Assembly (NCBI GenBank): GCA_963457665.1
Contig: OY735225.1
Coordinates: 3,621,086-3,685,085, forward strand
Length of the DNA stretch: 64,000 nt
Direction of reading: 5' to 3'
DNA from: Thysanoteuthis rhombus
Taxonomy: Eukaryota; Mollusca; Cephalopoda; Oegopsida; Thysanoteuthidae
The first letter of the stretch is position 1; every line of letters begins with the position of its first letter. Below the pieces are notes generated by a model. The model made no database searches. It had not been told where the DNA came from and worked only from the letters and a program-made list of their open reading frames with translations. This document shows positions 35,921 to 48,110 of the stretch, one piece after another. The position numbers were made by a program, and so were the translations under genes.

Positions 35921-36300
35921 TAAACTATTTTTTCAACGGCGAAACTATCATTGCGATAATGACAAGTTTTCTGCTCTTATTTGTTCCGCAATTGACTTGT
36001 ATAACTTTAAACCTAACATTAACTCATCGAATTCGACTATAAAGGTCATAAGTTTTAAATGGACAAATTTTCTGTTCATATTTGAAAATGAATTTTTTGA
36101 AAAATAAAGTCTCGGATAAGGTTAAAACAGTGAAAAAAAAAAACAACTGTGATCAGAGAAAATCTTAAAATTTGTGAGAAAATGCTGTTTGAGGTCCCCC
36201 AGACAAACATAATACAGCAGAATCTAATATCAAAAAGTTTTGAATTTAACACGGAAAAGGTAACAATGGCCATGTACTTTTGAGTCAGATTGCGTTATGC
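35921..36300 (+). repeat. Family H copy 2 (about 380 bp)
   Basis: Collinear with 32636-33015, same strand, 3.3 kb away on the other side of a GCH1 exon. Divergence is substantial with small indels, so they are old copies. Confidence 0.75.
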
Positions 36301-36364
36301 ATCAGTAAATAACCATTAAGACAGTAAATATTACTTCCGAATAGTGATCCCCCAAAAAGCACAA

Positions 36365-36450
36365 ACCACTATAGAATGGTTAGCAAGCTTGTCTTACGGA
36401 CCAATTCGCTTGTGTCGTGCGTCTGATACTCATAGGTTTCCGACTACCAT
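36365..36450 (+). repeat. tRNA-like repeat, copy 2
   Basis: gaatggttagcaagcttgtc, then aattcgcttgtgtcgtgcgt and ctgatactcat. It pairs with 35770-35860. Confidence 0.4.
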
Positions 36451-37271
36451 AGCCTAGTGCCAGACTAAGGTAGGAAGATGGGAATTACTTTCAATTAGTC
36501 AACCCTAAAAAGCATAGAATATAGTACCTATGTTACCAAGACCAATCTGTAAGACCATTTGCAGGCAATATCAACGACATGAGAAATGATGAGAAACTAT
36601 TTTCATTTTTCGCCCTATGATAAATCATGATTTTTAATTACTGATTTTTGCCTAGTCTCCTCAATCAATAACATCTTCTATTAATTGAAATTAATGACAT
36701 CTTTTAGTAATTGAAAGTTATAATCACTGGGATAAGTTTCAATTCCCAAAAGGGGAGACAAATCCACCATGCAATAAACAATCAATCAAATAAATGAGAA
36801 TATTTTTTCAATGAGTTTTCCCCCTTCCCAATGAATTATAGGACAATTATAACAATCGTCTCATATATAATGGACATTTGTCTAACCTCTGTCACGACAT
36901 ATCTTCCTGAAAATTGCGTTTGACCCCGAAAAAACGGTTTTAAACTTTAGATACTTCACTCTGGTTACATTTAATTCATCTTTAATATATAAAATATATC
37001 CTAAATTTTAGATATTTATCTGAAGAGTGTAGATATTTCTAGGTGTTTCAAAGTGTTTTCAATTCAACTTTAAAAGTAAACTTGAAGATAAAGTTGGCCA
37101 CACTGCCCTTGTCAGATCTCCACACTAGAAACGAACTAGCACATCTAGGGTCTGACTTTCAGGTTTGTTTTTGATTAACAAACTGAACGAATATCTCATC
37201 AAACTCAATATAAGATTCCAAGAGAAACAACTGGCATTGCCCAGTTTTTTAAATATCTAAAATGAATGACT

Positions 37272-37830
37272 CATCACCATCATCAACCTTTTAGCGTCTG
37301 TCGTTGAACATAGACCCTCCCTAAGATCCGCCAGACTTCTCTATCGTGGGTGTCGCAGAGCCAATACTTTTTGTTCTTGTGTAGTTCGTCACGCCATTTT
37401 ATATTTTGTCGACTACGGTTTCGCATATGATCTTTGGGGATCCACGTTGTGAGTCGTGATTTCCACCGGTTGTCTGTCATTCTCATGACATAACCAGCCC
37501 ATTGCCATTTGAGTTTTTCTAATGAATTCTATGATATCTTGGACTCTTGTTTTTTTTTCTTCCATATACTGTACTGTCTTATGATATCTCCAACTAATGT
37601 TGACCACGATTCTCTCTGGTGCACGTTGCATGGTTCTCAATTTGAGGGTCAATCTTTTGTCTGGGTTCCATGTTTTAACTCCTCAGGTGATTATCAACCG
37701 GATGCGTTAGTTATATCCCCTCCTTTTGAGGACTGACCGGATTTTCTTGTTCTTGAAGGATGGGCTTGCTCTACCGAAAACTTACCAGCATAGAGCGATT
37801 CTCCGCTTGATTCTTTCTTCTTTTGAGGAT
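37272..37830 (-). pseudogene. RTE-type LINE, 3' end (best-kept C-terminus)
   Basis: The minus-strand frame reads MRMTDNRWKSRLTTW, then KWRDELHKNKKYWL and DREVWRILGRVYVQRQTLKG, ending at a reversed GAT tail at 37272. Upstream minus-strand blocks encode QRAPERIVVNISWRYHKT, then an IIEFIRKTQM-like stretch. One or more frameshifts separate the two halves. Confidence 0.9.
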
Positions 37831-38070
37831 TTCATGAAGAAAAAAAAATGGTGCCCAAATTGGCCCAAGTGATTTCATCAGAATCGTTGCTTCCTTGCAA
37901 TTAAGGGAATGGTTCTCCTTTTGTCTTTTACAAAAGTTTGCATGATTACAATCATGAATGAATAAAACAAATATAAAAGCTAAAATTAGATTCTACTCTT
38001 ACACTATTTCTAATTTTCAGGGAAATCCTTTTGTTCAAAATACCGTACTAATTTATATAACCTAGACACT

Positions 38071-38790
38071 ACCCGTTCCAAAGGTGCATGCTTGGAAGGG
38101 TCCGGATTTTGTTATGCGGCCCAGCCCTCATAATTGTCATAAAAGCAATTTCTGTCAGTCGTAAAGAACTACAGCATCGAATTATTTCGGTTGCTTCTAT
38201 TAGTGTCGCCAATTAATCGAAAGTAAGGTCTATTGCGAATTTAGATATTATGCTCAGCCTCACACGGAGAGGCCACAAGATAGCACAATACACCCAGGAG
38301 AAGACAGGAGTCAGGGACATCATAGAATCCATTGAAAATCTCAATTGGCAATGGGCTGGCCATGTTGCAAGAATGGCAGATAACCGATGAGAGGGATCCC
38401 CAGAGATCACGTGAGCCATCGAGACCGGCAGAGTATTAGATAAAGAGACGAGCAAGACGAATACAGAAAGTACTTGCTCCGCAACGCCCATGATAGAAAA
38501 GTGTGACGGATCCTGGGGAAGGTCTATGTCCAACGACGGACGTTTAAAGACTGATGATGATGATGATATCTAGATTTAGATCTATAATTCTAGTTAAGAT
38601 CTATAATCAGTTGTTTTAAAAACAGTTTTATTACAATTCTCGAGAACCACCGATCAAAACAACTGTAATACCTACTGTGTTCACTAATATATATGGTGAG
38701 TATCAACCCCGTACGAAGACCAGTCGTTGTCGAAGTATGTCAGTACATACATATACACATTCGCACAACCACGCACAGAGGTTTCTCCAA
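38071..38790 (+). repeat. Family E copy 3, split by a LINE insertion
   Basis: The left part is 38071-38250 (ttccaaaggtgcatgcttgg..., then aattgtc and cagcatcgaattatttcggt). The right part is 38567-38790 (tctcgagaaccaccgatcaa, gtgttcactaatatatatgg, a CA-rich end). Compared with 11380-11755 the order is unbroken if the LINE at 38250-38567 is removed. Confidence 0.7.
38250..38567 (+). pseudogene. RTE-type LINE, 5'-truncated insertion inside family E
   Basis: Starts mid-protein at MLSLTRRGHKIAQYTQ, then IIESIENLNWQWAGHVARMA after a frame change, and ends in acgtttaaagactgatgatg with a GAT tail. The sequence atttagat borders both sides, a plausible target-site duplication. Confidence 0.85.
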
Positions 38791-38884
38791 TTATAGTTCA
38801 ATTACGATTTGTGAATACTTTTTAATCCAGAACTTTTGTTCACTGTCAGTTGCATCTTTTATTACCTCTGGCAACGAATTTGGA

Positions 38885-39330
38885 GAAGTATGTGTATTTG
38901 TTCACACCTGATATCTCCAAAAATACCGAACATATTTCAATGACAGTCCCTGGAAGGGTGGGCCATAGGATAAGATATAAATGTTGAAATTTTAGGGCGG
39001 ATCCAGGAATTTCTTTTGATTGGAAGATATTTTTCCGTTTTTTTTCTTCATACATTTATGTATGCATTCACAAATTTCCTCGATATCTCCAAAAGTTCTC
39101 AATTAGTTTCAATGAGAATTTGTGGAAGAGTGAACTATAGGCTTCAAGAGAAGTCATTAAATTTTGCACAATAACGTCCCATATGTTGAGATCAACAAGA
39201 GTCCATGTCCGTCCGCACCATTTCTTCTAAAGTCATCAGTGATTTTCAATGAAATTTTATGACAGGGTGGACAATAAGCCATGGGAGAATTTATCTAATT
39301 TTAGGGTGGATCCATGCACAATTACTCACA
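38885..39330 (-). repeat. Family J, reverse, at least two units
   Basis: The + strand shows gatatctccaaaagttctca (the complement of the family's gagaacttttggagatatc), with gattttcaatgaaatttta-like and ggcggatccaggaatttctt units repeated. Confidence 0.55.
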
Positions 39331-41111
39331 TCAGCCAACATTATTTTCGAGGGATGTTGAGTAAAGGTAGATTATCTCACTCGGAGTTTGAACTTGTAAA
39401 ATATGTTTTCCATGTTGCGTAAATAATGGCAGCGAGGATCGATATTTGAATGAATTATTCATCGATGCGTCCAAGAAATGTCCGCTCATGTTTATGTATT
39501 TACTTTCAAGTTTCGTTCAATCTGTGAATCTAACTTAATTTACAATAGCCTCGTTTGATCAATCATTGCTTCTATGTCTCGTCTCTCGTATCAAATGACG
39601 ATCATTCGATCGATCTTTGAAGAACTCGTGTAGGCAGAATATCGTCTGCAGGTGCAAAGTATCGCCAAAGACTTCTTTTGGAAAACCTTTTTTTCGTGAT
39701 TTTTCACCCAATTGTTATGTCTGCAAATTCTAGTCGCCTATGGTTGAGTCAGTGCCACCTGTATACAGTTGGTAATAATTATATGTACATGGCTGGATGT
39801 TGTGATATATAACAACATATTAAAACCGTGGTTGGATGTTATATCTTTGTCGTCAGTTGTCACGTTTGGAGTGGTTGTTATACCTTTGGGTAGTACAAGT
39901 TAATTCCTCTTAGTCAAATTATATTTGTACTTTCGAGCGTTTCCCAAATATGTTGTATCTGTTTGATAGAAAGATTTTTTTTCTTGTATCACTCATTCTC
40001 GGTTACTGACTTAGTCACAATGTTATGGCTGTAAAATGTCGACTCTCGTAGGTGACCTCGTACTATCTCATATTCCACGCATAACACCTGCTGTACATCT
40101 CAGTGTGCCACTTTGGTTCTATATTCAGGTATACATTTGACGGTGACAGTAAAGCAGTAGGAGAATGATGTCGGCAATGGTAGCAGTTGCATGATGATGA
40201 TACAACTATCCAACATTTTCGAATATTTATTTGTGTAGACACTGTATCTTACAGTATGTCAGGTTTTATTATTCAAGTCAATGTTTTCACAGTAAAATGT
40301 TGGTAAGATTTCCGGGATATATTTATATTCATATGAGCAATGCATCGTGTGAGTTTCAGCTTATGTTTATCTTTTCGTTACGTCAAGAGTAAATAAAACA
40401 TTTTCTAAATTCATAAATAGATTCAAAAGATACAGACCACAGAAACTTATATTTGATTAAGATAACATCCCGTATACCCGAATAGATCATTATTATATAA
40501 CTTTAATATATGCTCCTTGACGTTCTATAATCTTCATTGGTCTTTCGCATATTGATTTTGATTCTTACACTGTTTCGATCTTAGCAATACTTTTTATTGC
40601 TTCTCAAAGATCTTTGATTTAATATTGTTTTCCACTCTCATTTGCATTTCTTTCAATGATGGACTACACGCGTTTTATTGCTTTAATACCTGGAGAGACT
40701 GGGGGCCATTCCATTAATTTGATGTCTGGAAAAGCTTTTTGGCAAGGTGGTCAAAAGACAGATTTGCAGAATGTGGAGTCTTGCATTAATAAAATCTGTA
40801 GCTCAAAGCTTCTCAGGTGTGACCTGCACCCCTCAGAAAACGCGTTGTCCAAGAACTTACAATAATTTATTTATCTTGACACCATTGTCAACTTTGTAGG
40901 TACCAATGATTTTACTGACGACAATACAAGCTCAAAACGTTACTACCCTCCGCTATATTTTAATTCGTGTTGGATACGGTAGAGGTTGGAAATAATTTAC
41001 CATCAGGTCTATCCATTGCAGCTCGACATTTATCACTAAGAAGAAAGAAAAAGCCTACCCGGCCTGATGGTTAATACCCCGCTGACCTCAAAAGCGAAAA
41101 AAAAAAAAAAT

Positions 41112-41193
41112 GAGTCTCTTCCCCGGGTGGATTCGGTCCCAAGATCTTCTAGTGTCCAGCCAAACGCCTTAAAGGATTGAGCCACAGAGACTT
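41112..41193 (-). repeat. tRNA-like SINE head
   Basis: The minus strand gives ctctgtggctcaatccttta (A-box-like), then tgggaccgaatccaccc (B box, 9 of 11 to consensus), followed by a T run. Spacing of about 45 nt fits a tRNA-derived Pol III promoter. Confidence 0.5.
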
Positions 41194-43076
41194 TAACAAA
41201 AAGTTGAAAATTTTGCGAATGAAGATGGCATTACATTGTTTAGATCTATTATTTTAACATTAAACAGTAATTTCCACCGAAAAGAAAAACATATATATAC
41301 TTGTTAACATCATATAGACATTTTGAGACTGTCAATTTTTATATTGGCCATTTCAATTGGCTTAAAGTGGCTGGATTAAAAACCTGCATATTTAGTAGAT
41401 TTGATTGCAACGTAGCCGTGTAGAGTTAATTTCTTCTATATCAAAGTTACTTTGAATTTTAAGATCTACCAATGAAATAATCTCAAGATCATATGAATAA
41501 TGCGCATGTGTGACTTTTTAAAAACCTATTAAAAAAAACAAAAAACATTTTAATACACTGATTGTTCATCAGGTGATTTTCTTTCCGTCACACCTTGACG
41601 AATTCATAGCAGGAAGACTTGTAGAAAACAATTTATTTGAAAAAAAATTCCCCATCGGTATAATTTTAGATTAAAACGTTTTCGTGTAGAACTATCATAA
41701 GATGTCGTCTTTCAAGTTAGAAAAAATCCTTGGTGAACCTTCAATCCATTTGCGTCACATCACATTCATCTAGTTTTATATTTTACAATAAGATAAAGCT
41801 AAAAAAGCAACAACAAATTAATGGCTCGTGTTTTTCATTATTGTGTTTTAACCAAAAGATCATAGAGAAAACGTTATTTTACATCAAAATGAAAGTTGTT
41901 TGAACAACGATTCAAACCATTCAAAAATTGCCTATATAAAAATGGCCCCTCATCAAAATTTCTACACGATACGTCTTTGCAAAGATAGATACTTGCTATT
42001 GTATAGAAATATTTTTCATAAGTGAAATTCAATGATTACCAAAAAATGGAATGGCTTTTGACTTCGAAATATAAGTGAAATGACATTGTCCCATGATTTA
42101 GACAATACCCTAATTCTCAAAGTGAAAAATACTTCACTTTCGCATCATATCCGTCCAAAACAACGATGACAAAAGTTTTCATGGAACAGTTTTGAAATCA
42201 ATCTTTTTCTCTTAAATCTATCAATTTTCTTAGGAATAGATATGCAGAAATGAATTTGTTATTGTTGGATAGTAAAATAAAATATATTCTATTCAATTCT
42301 AGAATTAGATAAAATTAGAAATTTAGTTTGAAACCTTCAATTCGATTTGATAATTAAATATCAATGATTCTCCTTGGTATATATTCAAAAGAAAAAAAAT
42401 ATATTTTGGCTTCTCATGCCATTCCATTATCAACGTTTGAAACCTATTCTCTGATGCGTTCAGTATTTAGAAAAATCAGTCATGATTGCTTTACAAAATT
42501 CAGCACGTGACACTATTCTATTCCATTCATCGTATCGAAGAAAACTTACTCTCCAATTTGTTTTGCTGTTTGTTCCGTCATCAGTTAGTGTGTACATCAT
42601 CGTGTTACGTGTATGAATCATCAGTTTTTGATGAGGTGATATTATTACGGCTCAGAAACAAAGTCAATTTAGATTTCGACAAAATGAACCCTCACATTGT
42701 ATACTGGTTAATTCTGTATGATTGCGTCGTCTTTGTGCTTTCATTTTTATCACAACATTTCGCCACTGTATTTGCCCAAGGGAGCACATGCTTCCTTTCC
42801 TATACACGTCATATTCCATGATTCTGCCTGCGAACTTTTGGTCTCTGACCCACGCATTGATAACCTTCCAGTGAACTTGGTGAACTTAGCAAGCACTCTT
42901 GTTTTGGAGGCTATGTTCCAAAGAAATCTTCAGTGTTGGAGTTGATAGCCTTTAATTCATCATCTGTTATTTTTTTTTATTTGTGGCTCTTAGATATGAA
43001 TGAAACTTATGCTTAGTCTGCCGATTGAGTTATCTGAGCATAGTTTGTGTGTCAATTTCTTATTCTCAAATATTGT

Positions 43077-43175
43077 TCCTTTGCCCTTCTCAGTCGATGT
43101 GACTAAGAGGTGGATAAATGCATGGGGGTTAGAAAATGATCGACAAATGCTGGGGGCGGTCTATTGATTTAACTA
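43077..43175 (+). mobile_element. hAT-like MITE fragment
   Basis: Shares tcgatgtgac, ggataaatg, gatcgacaaatgctggg and gcggtctattga with 44130-44220, without the 5' terminal motif. Confidence 0.5.
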
Positions 43176-43564
43176 GCCGCCTCGAGAACAAATGCATTAC
43201 AAGGTCAGTTGTAATGTGGGGCCCTCATGCGTGATTATTGGTGAAGCTCCTAATCTACCTATCATATAGATCAGAAATTTTTCAGGTAAAATAGTTTCCA
43301 AAGTATATGACTCCAACTCAATGAGAAAGTTATCTAGTTAGGTTTCCCGTTGAGAGCAAGTTCTCTGAGGGTGACGCCGACACCGACAGCCTCTATTCGT
43401 GTGCTCAAGCATGAACACATTGAGTGGCAACGTCATAAAAAGGAAACGAATTTGGAATACGTGTCTGTGCATAATATCAATAAAATTTCTTTATCCCTTT
43501 GATGGAAATCTCTGAAACCTGCAGAATCAATGAAATGTCTTTTCCCAACGGAGGTGAATGAAGA

Positions 43565-44040
43565 ATTTCCACTCCCTTTCTGTTTTTTTAAATCTGTCTC
43601 TCTCTCTCTTTCTGTCTTTTTTTCACTCTCTATCACTCTCTTTTAACTCTGTCTATTTCACTCTGTTTTTACTCTCTCTTTTGCTTTCCCTCTTTCTATT
43701 TTTGCTCTCTGTTTTTTACTCTCTCCCTCTGTTCTTTTACTCTCTCTGTTCTTTTCTTTTCAACTTCTTGTCTTCCTTTCGCCTTTTCTTTATTTCTTCT
43801 TCTCCCTTCTCCTTTCTTCTGCCTTTCTCTCTCTCTCCCTTTGTCTTTCCCGCTTCCCCCTTTCAATCTCTCTATTTTCTTTATTTTTACTTCTCTCCTA
43901 CCCACTTCGTTCTTTCATTTTCTCCAGTTTTCCTCGTCTTTCTCTCCCTTAGTCTTCCCTCTCTTTCCTTCTACCAGTCTTTCTTCCCTCCCATTTCTTT
44001 CTCCCCTTTTTTCCATTTCCCCCTCCTCTCTTTCTTCAAG
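43565..44040 (+). repeat. Pyrimidine-rich low-complexity tract (about 475 bp)
   Basis: Almost entirely C and T on the + strand (ctctctttctgtctttttt-like units). It produces long Ser/Phe/Leu frames on + and Arg/Glu/Lys frames on -, none of which should be called proteins. Confidence 0.95.
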
Positions 44041-44095
44041 TGACCTTGTACTCTATAGAAATATAGGTTTTCACTAAACTTATCATAGTCTCTCA

Positions 44096-44222
44096 CAGCG
44101 GTCTCCAAAGCTATCAGCAACGACCCCTTGGGTCGATGTGACCATTTAATGGGTCGATAAATGTACAGGAGTCAAATGAGGGTCGATAAACGCTAGGGTG
44201 GGCGGCCTATTGAATTTTTTTG
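44096..44222 (+). mobile_element. hAT-like MITE
   Basis: Starts cagcggtctccaaag, then acgaccccttgggtcg, a short palindrome, and repeated gggtcgataaa units. CAGNGGT(T)CTC-type ends with internal GGGTCG are typical of hAT non-autonomous elements. The right end is not resolved. Confidence 0.55.
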
Positions 44223-45029
44223 GATCGAAAGCTGACATTCGTATAAGAAATAAAAGTGCACGAAATACAACTTGCTGACATGCATTTCTGATTTATATAT
44301 AAATCAATTTTTAATCATTATTCATGATATGGTCAATTTGCTTTTCATCCCATTAGGGCCTGTGTTCACTCCTTACCATCCACATGGACCAATTATGGGA
44401 AATGAGAAGATTCTGTCGCGTCAACGGGGAGAACCTGTTTGCCTTAAAAACAAGCATTCGAAACCATTGCTTTTAGCAAGGCTCGATCTCCAACCATTAG
44501 CACTGTAAGGAACTATTCAAATATTGCATCCATGAGTCTGGTTTTGATTTTTCCCAGTATATGTGAAAATGAGGCCCTTCCCCAAGCCAATGTTTAGCTA
44601 TTACCATAGACTAGTAGCACCCACTGATGCAATGAATGGAGCTGGGCAGTGGGCAAATCGTGAAGCAGTGACGACGGTAACTGGGCAATTTTTGCTGCTA
44701 CCCACGCATGTATGTAGGGGGTGTCCGACCTCGTATTATATTTGCTCACGTGTCGATGCGATAACTATATACTATCGCTTCATCAGCAAGGGAAGAGATT
44801 ACCGGATATTGTCCATATGTAATTGATCGAGTCGCAAAGAAAGATAATTTTCATGTCATATGACGCTCAGCACAAATCTATAAGATTCGTTACAAGGTCT
44901 GTTTCTGATGGGGAAAATTAAAGATCCGAAAAAATTAACTGGGGGCAAAAAAAAAAAACAAAACAAAAAACAAAAACAAACTAAAATTCAATCAAATGCT
45001 GTCTATAATTTTGAGAAGTGTTTCTAACA

Positions 45030-45290
45030 TTTAAAAAGTTTATCGAACGGTTGAACTCTGGCCGATCCATTCTACAGCCTTTGTCAGGTGTACTATCTGA
45101 ATGTGATGCTGGTAAACAGAATTGTTCTCCCAACAGAATCCAACGTTATAAACGTTGCTACCATTGGAGGAATCTTCTGTTGACCACAAACGCCACCACT
45201 GCACTCGGGGAGTACACCTGGAGAAGGACGCAGAATGGGTAGGCCAATACGTCTTATTAACACAAATAACAAGGAGTTCAATCGTTCGAA
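45030..45290. repeat. Second facing pair of family D modules
   Basis: Left arm (minus strand, about 45040-45090): agtacacctgacaaaggctg, then agaatggatcggcc and gttcaaccgttcga. Right arm (+, about 45200-45295): agtacacctggagaaggacg, then cagaatgggtaggcc and gttcaatcgttcgaa. The inner ends share AGTACACCTG. The centre is about 115 bp, without tRNA resemblance. Confidence 0.55.
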
Positions 45291-45510
45291 ATACTCGTTG
45301 AAAATTTAATTATGAATTATATAATTCGTTACAATTCAAACAAATTGAGTGCAAAACGTGTTGAAAATAGTTTTCTTTTTGCCTTGAACATTCAATCTGA
45401 AAATTGGCCGTTCCTTATTTGTATTTATTAAAACCGATTGTTGTTTTTGATACTCATTCGCTAAATTTTCCAAAAAAGAAGTGGTATTTTTTTTTCACGA
45501 ATTAGCTGTT

Positions 45511-45559
45511 TATGTAAGTAATGATAGCACGTGTAGGATATAGAAAAATTGATTTCATT

Positions 45560-45599
<40 letters not shown>

Positions 45600-45673
45600 A
45601 TATAAGGAAAGAGAAATTTGAATAAAATGAATTTTTCTGTAATAGATCCTACACGAGATATCATGACCTACAT
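45511..45673. mobile_element. Palindromic element with CT microsatellite in its loop
   Basis: Left arm 45511-45564 (tatgtaagtaatgatagcac, gtgtaggatatagaaaaatt...). The right arm 45615-45673 is its inverse with one 7-nt indel. TA lies at both outer ends. The loop is a 34-bp (CT)n at 45565-45598 plus about 15 bp. Confidence 0.8.
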
Positions 45674-45862
45674 AATCTTCTTGATTTCCATTTTTGCTTC
45701 CAAAGCAAAATATCCGATGCTAAATTTGTTTTCTAATCACTGAAAAGTATACACATGCTACTGAAGATGGAAACCCCTCCTGAAACATTTGTAGCATATG
45801 AATTGATTAACAAATAAAGTCTCCATATACTTTTACTCCTGAGTCAATCACATTGCCCGTTG

Positions 45863-45863
45863 T

Positions 45864-45910
<47 letters not shown>
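45863..45910 (+). repeat. Compound (CA)n(TA)n microsatellite
   Basis: About 28 bp of CA then 20 bp of TA. Confidence 0.97.
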
Positions 45911-46769
45911 CTACAAATCAGTATTAAAAAAAATCAAATGTGTGATAGGTTTACCATTAAACATCAAATAGAATATAGCTTAAAATATGATGAAATGAAT
46001 GATTTGCTCTACAAACATGTTTGTGTTTCTGCACTGTTTGGCTTCTTCAGGCAAATGATTTGATTTATTTGGATCCCTAATCAGAACGTTCTTGGGATTG
46101 TGTCTATTTTTGGGGGTGAAGAACCATCTTTTCATTCTATCTATACATCTTGTTTTTTTCTTTTCTTTTCCTTGTTTAGTTGCTGGTCATGACTTGTTTT
46201 ACTTCCCAGAAGGGAAAAAGATCCCTGCCTGTTTGTTATAAATTACTTCGGCTATAACTGACACTTTCTTTTTCAGTGTGTTGTTAATTCATCAGCTCTT
46301 TATGGTATGTTTCCTCTGAAGGAGTATTCAATAATTATATATTAGTGACACAAATTCTGGAATTACAAAAAAAAAACAAACCAATAATCATTAATCACGA
46401 TTTTATTCAAGTGCTGACTGCATTCCAACCTGGTATACGTAGGTAAGATTTTGACTGTCCACAATAACTGCTAGTCTACTTTCCGTTTACCTTTAGTCAT
46501 TTCCGTACCTACTAAACATTTTCTGACGTTTGCGTGAAATTTATGATTAAATACTTAAGAAAGTATTGTAGCAAGTTTTAGGATGTTGTGCACTGAAACT
46601 TTGAAGGTAAAAAGGTTTTAACTTTTTCAGATATTCATTTGTGCATCATTGACCCAACAAAACTATTGTATGTATCATTCAAATACAATGCTAATGAATT
46701 TACTGTTAAAAAAAATTTTAAATTATTTAACGCGAGAAATATATAAAAAACTACAGGGCACACTGTGCA

Positions 46770-47230
46770 TTGTCAATAGAATAATTGTTCATGAATCCAC
46801 CTATAAAATTGAACAGTTCTTTTGTAGCCTATTGTTCATTCAAAATTTATAGAGAACTTGGAAATATCGTGTGGACAGACACTGAATTTTGGCGATATTC
46901 TGTTAATTAAATATAACTCTAACGAAGGAAAAGTAATTGTGAATGGATCCACCGATAAAATTAGTCAATTCTTCCGTCACTTATTGACCACTCCTCCACT
47001 GAATTTCATCCTGATTCATCGAGAACTTTTGGAGATATCGTATGGACAGTCATGAATGTATACATAGATGTATGGCAAAAAAACAATCTCCCAATCAAGA
47101 AAAAAGATTCTACCCCAAACTTTGTCCACCTCTTTCCTACCCCATCGTCCATCGTCGACAAAATTTCATTGAAATTCAATCAGTACTTTTGGAGATATCG
47201 TGTGGATTGACAGACAGAGAATCGTTCTTG
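46770..47230 (+). repeat. Family J, three tandem-like units
   Basis: Three successive blocks with ggatccacc..taaaatt, an attc..ctgattcatcgagaa-like stretch, cttttggagatatcgt and gtggacag, spaced roughly 120-180 bp. Small frames here come from this repeat. Confidence 0.6.
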
Positions 47231-47780
47231 CAACACGAAATCCATTTCGAAGAAGTATCAAGGTTGAAGACCTTACTGTCGAGTAAGCCAAGGATACTCA
47301 CATTGGGAGATTAATTTCCATCTGATTGTTCTAAGATTGTCAACTATCTGACGCAGCTGCAAATGAAAGCATATCAGCAGTTATACATTCATTGAATGAT
47401 ATAAAAAAAAAAAACTTTATAGAAAGAAATTGTCTTAATGAGACAGCTTGGTTCATTCGATGTGGCTTGTGTATTCAAATCCAACATTAAACATGGTTGA
47501 GGTATCTGCTTTGATCATTGAAAAATCGGAATTCATGGCAATGGGTCTTCATAGGTGGTGTTTGCAAGTCTAATAATAAAGTAAATATACATCTGTAATT
47601 TTAGATATAAATATTCGAATTTTCCAGTGAAGCATTGTCATTTTTCATCGATTTTTCTACTAGTATTTCCTTTTTCTCATACCTTTATTCTGTAGGTTGG
47701 TACATAAGTTGTATAGGAGTTAAAACATGCCATAAATTGTATATTGTAATTCAAACAGACATAGTAATTGGAATTTGATT

Positions 47781-48110
47781 TTGAAATTGGAGACAGTACA
47801 GAGAATATTTCCCAGAATTATATGTAGCATGAGGTATTTAGGTTATAAGGTTAGACTATGAAAGTTAGGCATGGCTACTTTATTTGAGGAAAGGGCAAGA
47901 GGAGACTTAATCAAAAATTTCAAGATGATGAATGGCCTTACAAATCACGTGATTTTAATGTTTGATAAGTCAGATAGGACGGGGAAAATTGCAAAAACAA
48001 ATTGATTTTTCTTTCCTCCAAAAGTATTTTGAAATACAAGAATAGTTCATCATCTAAAGTAGAAATAGCGTAAGTATTTATAATTTAAAATTATCTGGGA
48101 TAAAAAATAA
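47781..48110 (+). pseudogene. CR1/L2-type LINE, reverse-transcriptase C-terminal remnant
   Basis: One frame reads LKLETVQRIFPRIIC, then SMRYLGYKVRL*KLGMATL, then FEERARGDLIKNFKMMNGL and SDRTGKIAK, with three internal stops. The L-E-x-V-Q-R-x-x-x-R...L-x-Y..RL-KLG...R-x-RGDLI..K...G pattern is the conserved C-terminal region of CR1/L2-clade reverse transcriptases. No other part of the element is visible. Confidence 0.8.

Noticed and set aside
42486-42821. 111-codon open frame
   Set aside because: No recognisable family, no splice signals tying it to neighbours, and composition like surrounding intron.
43558-44043. 161-codon open frame
   Set aside because: It is read entirely from a C/T-only tract; the Ser/Phe/Leu composition is an artefact of low complexity.
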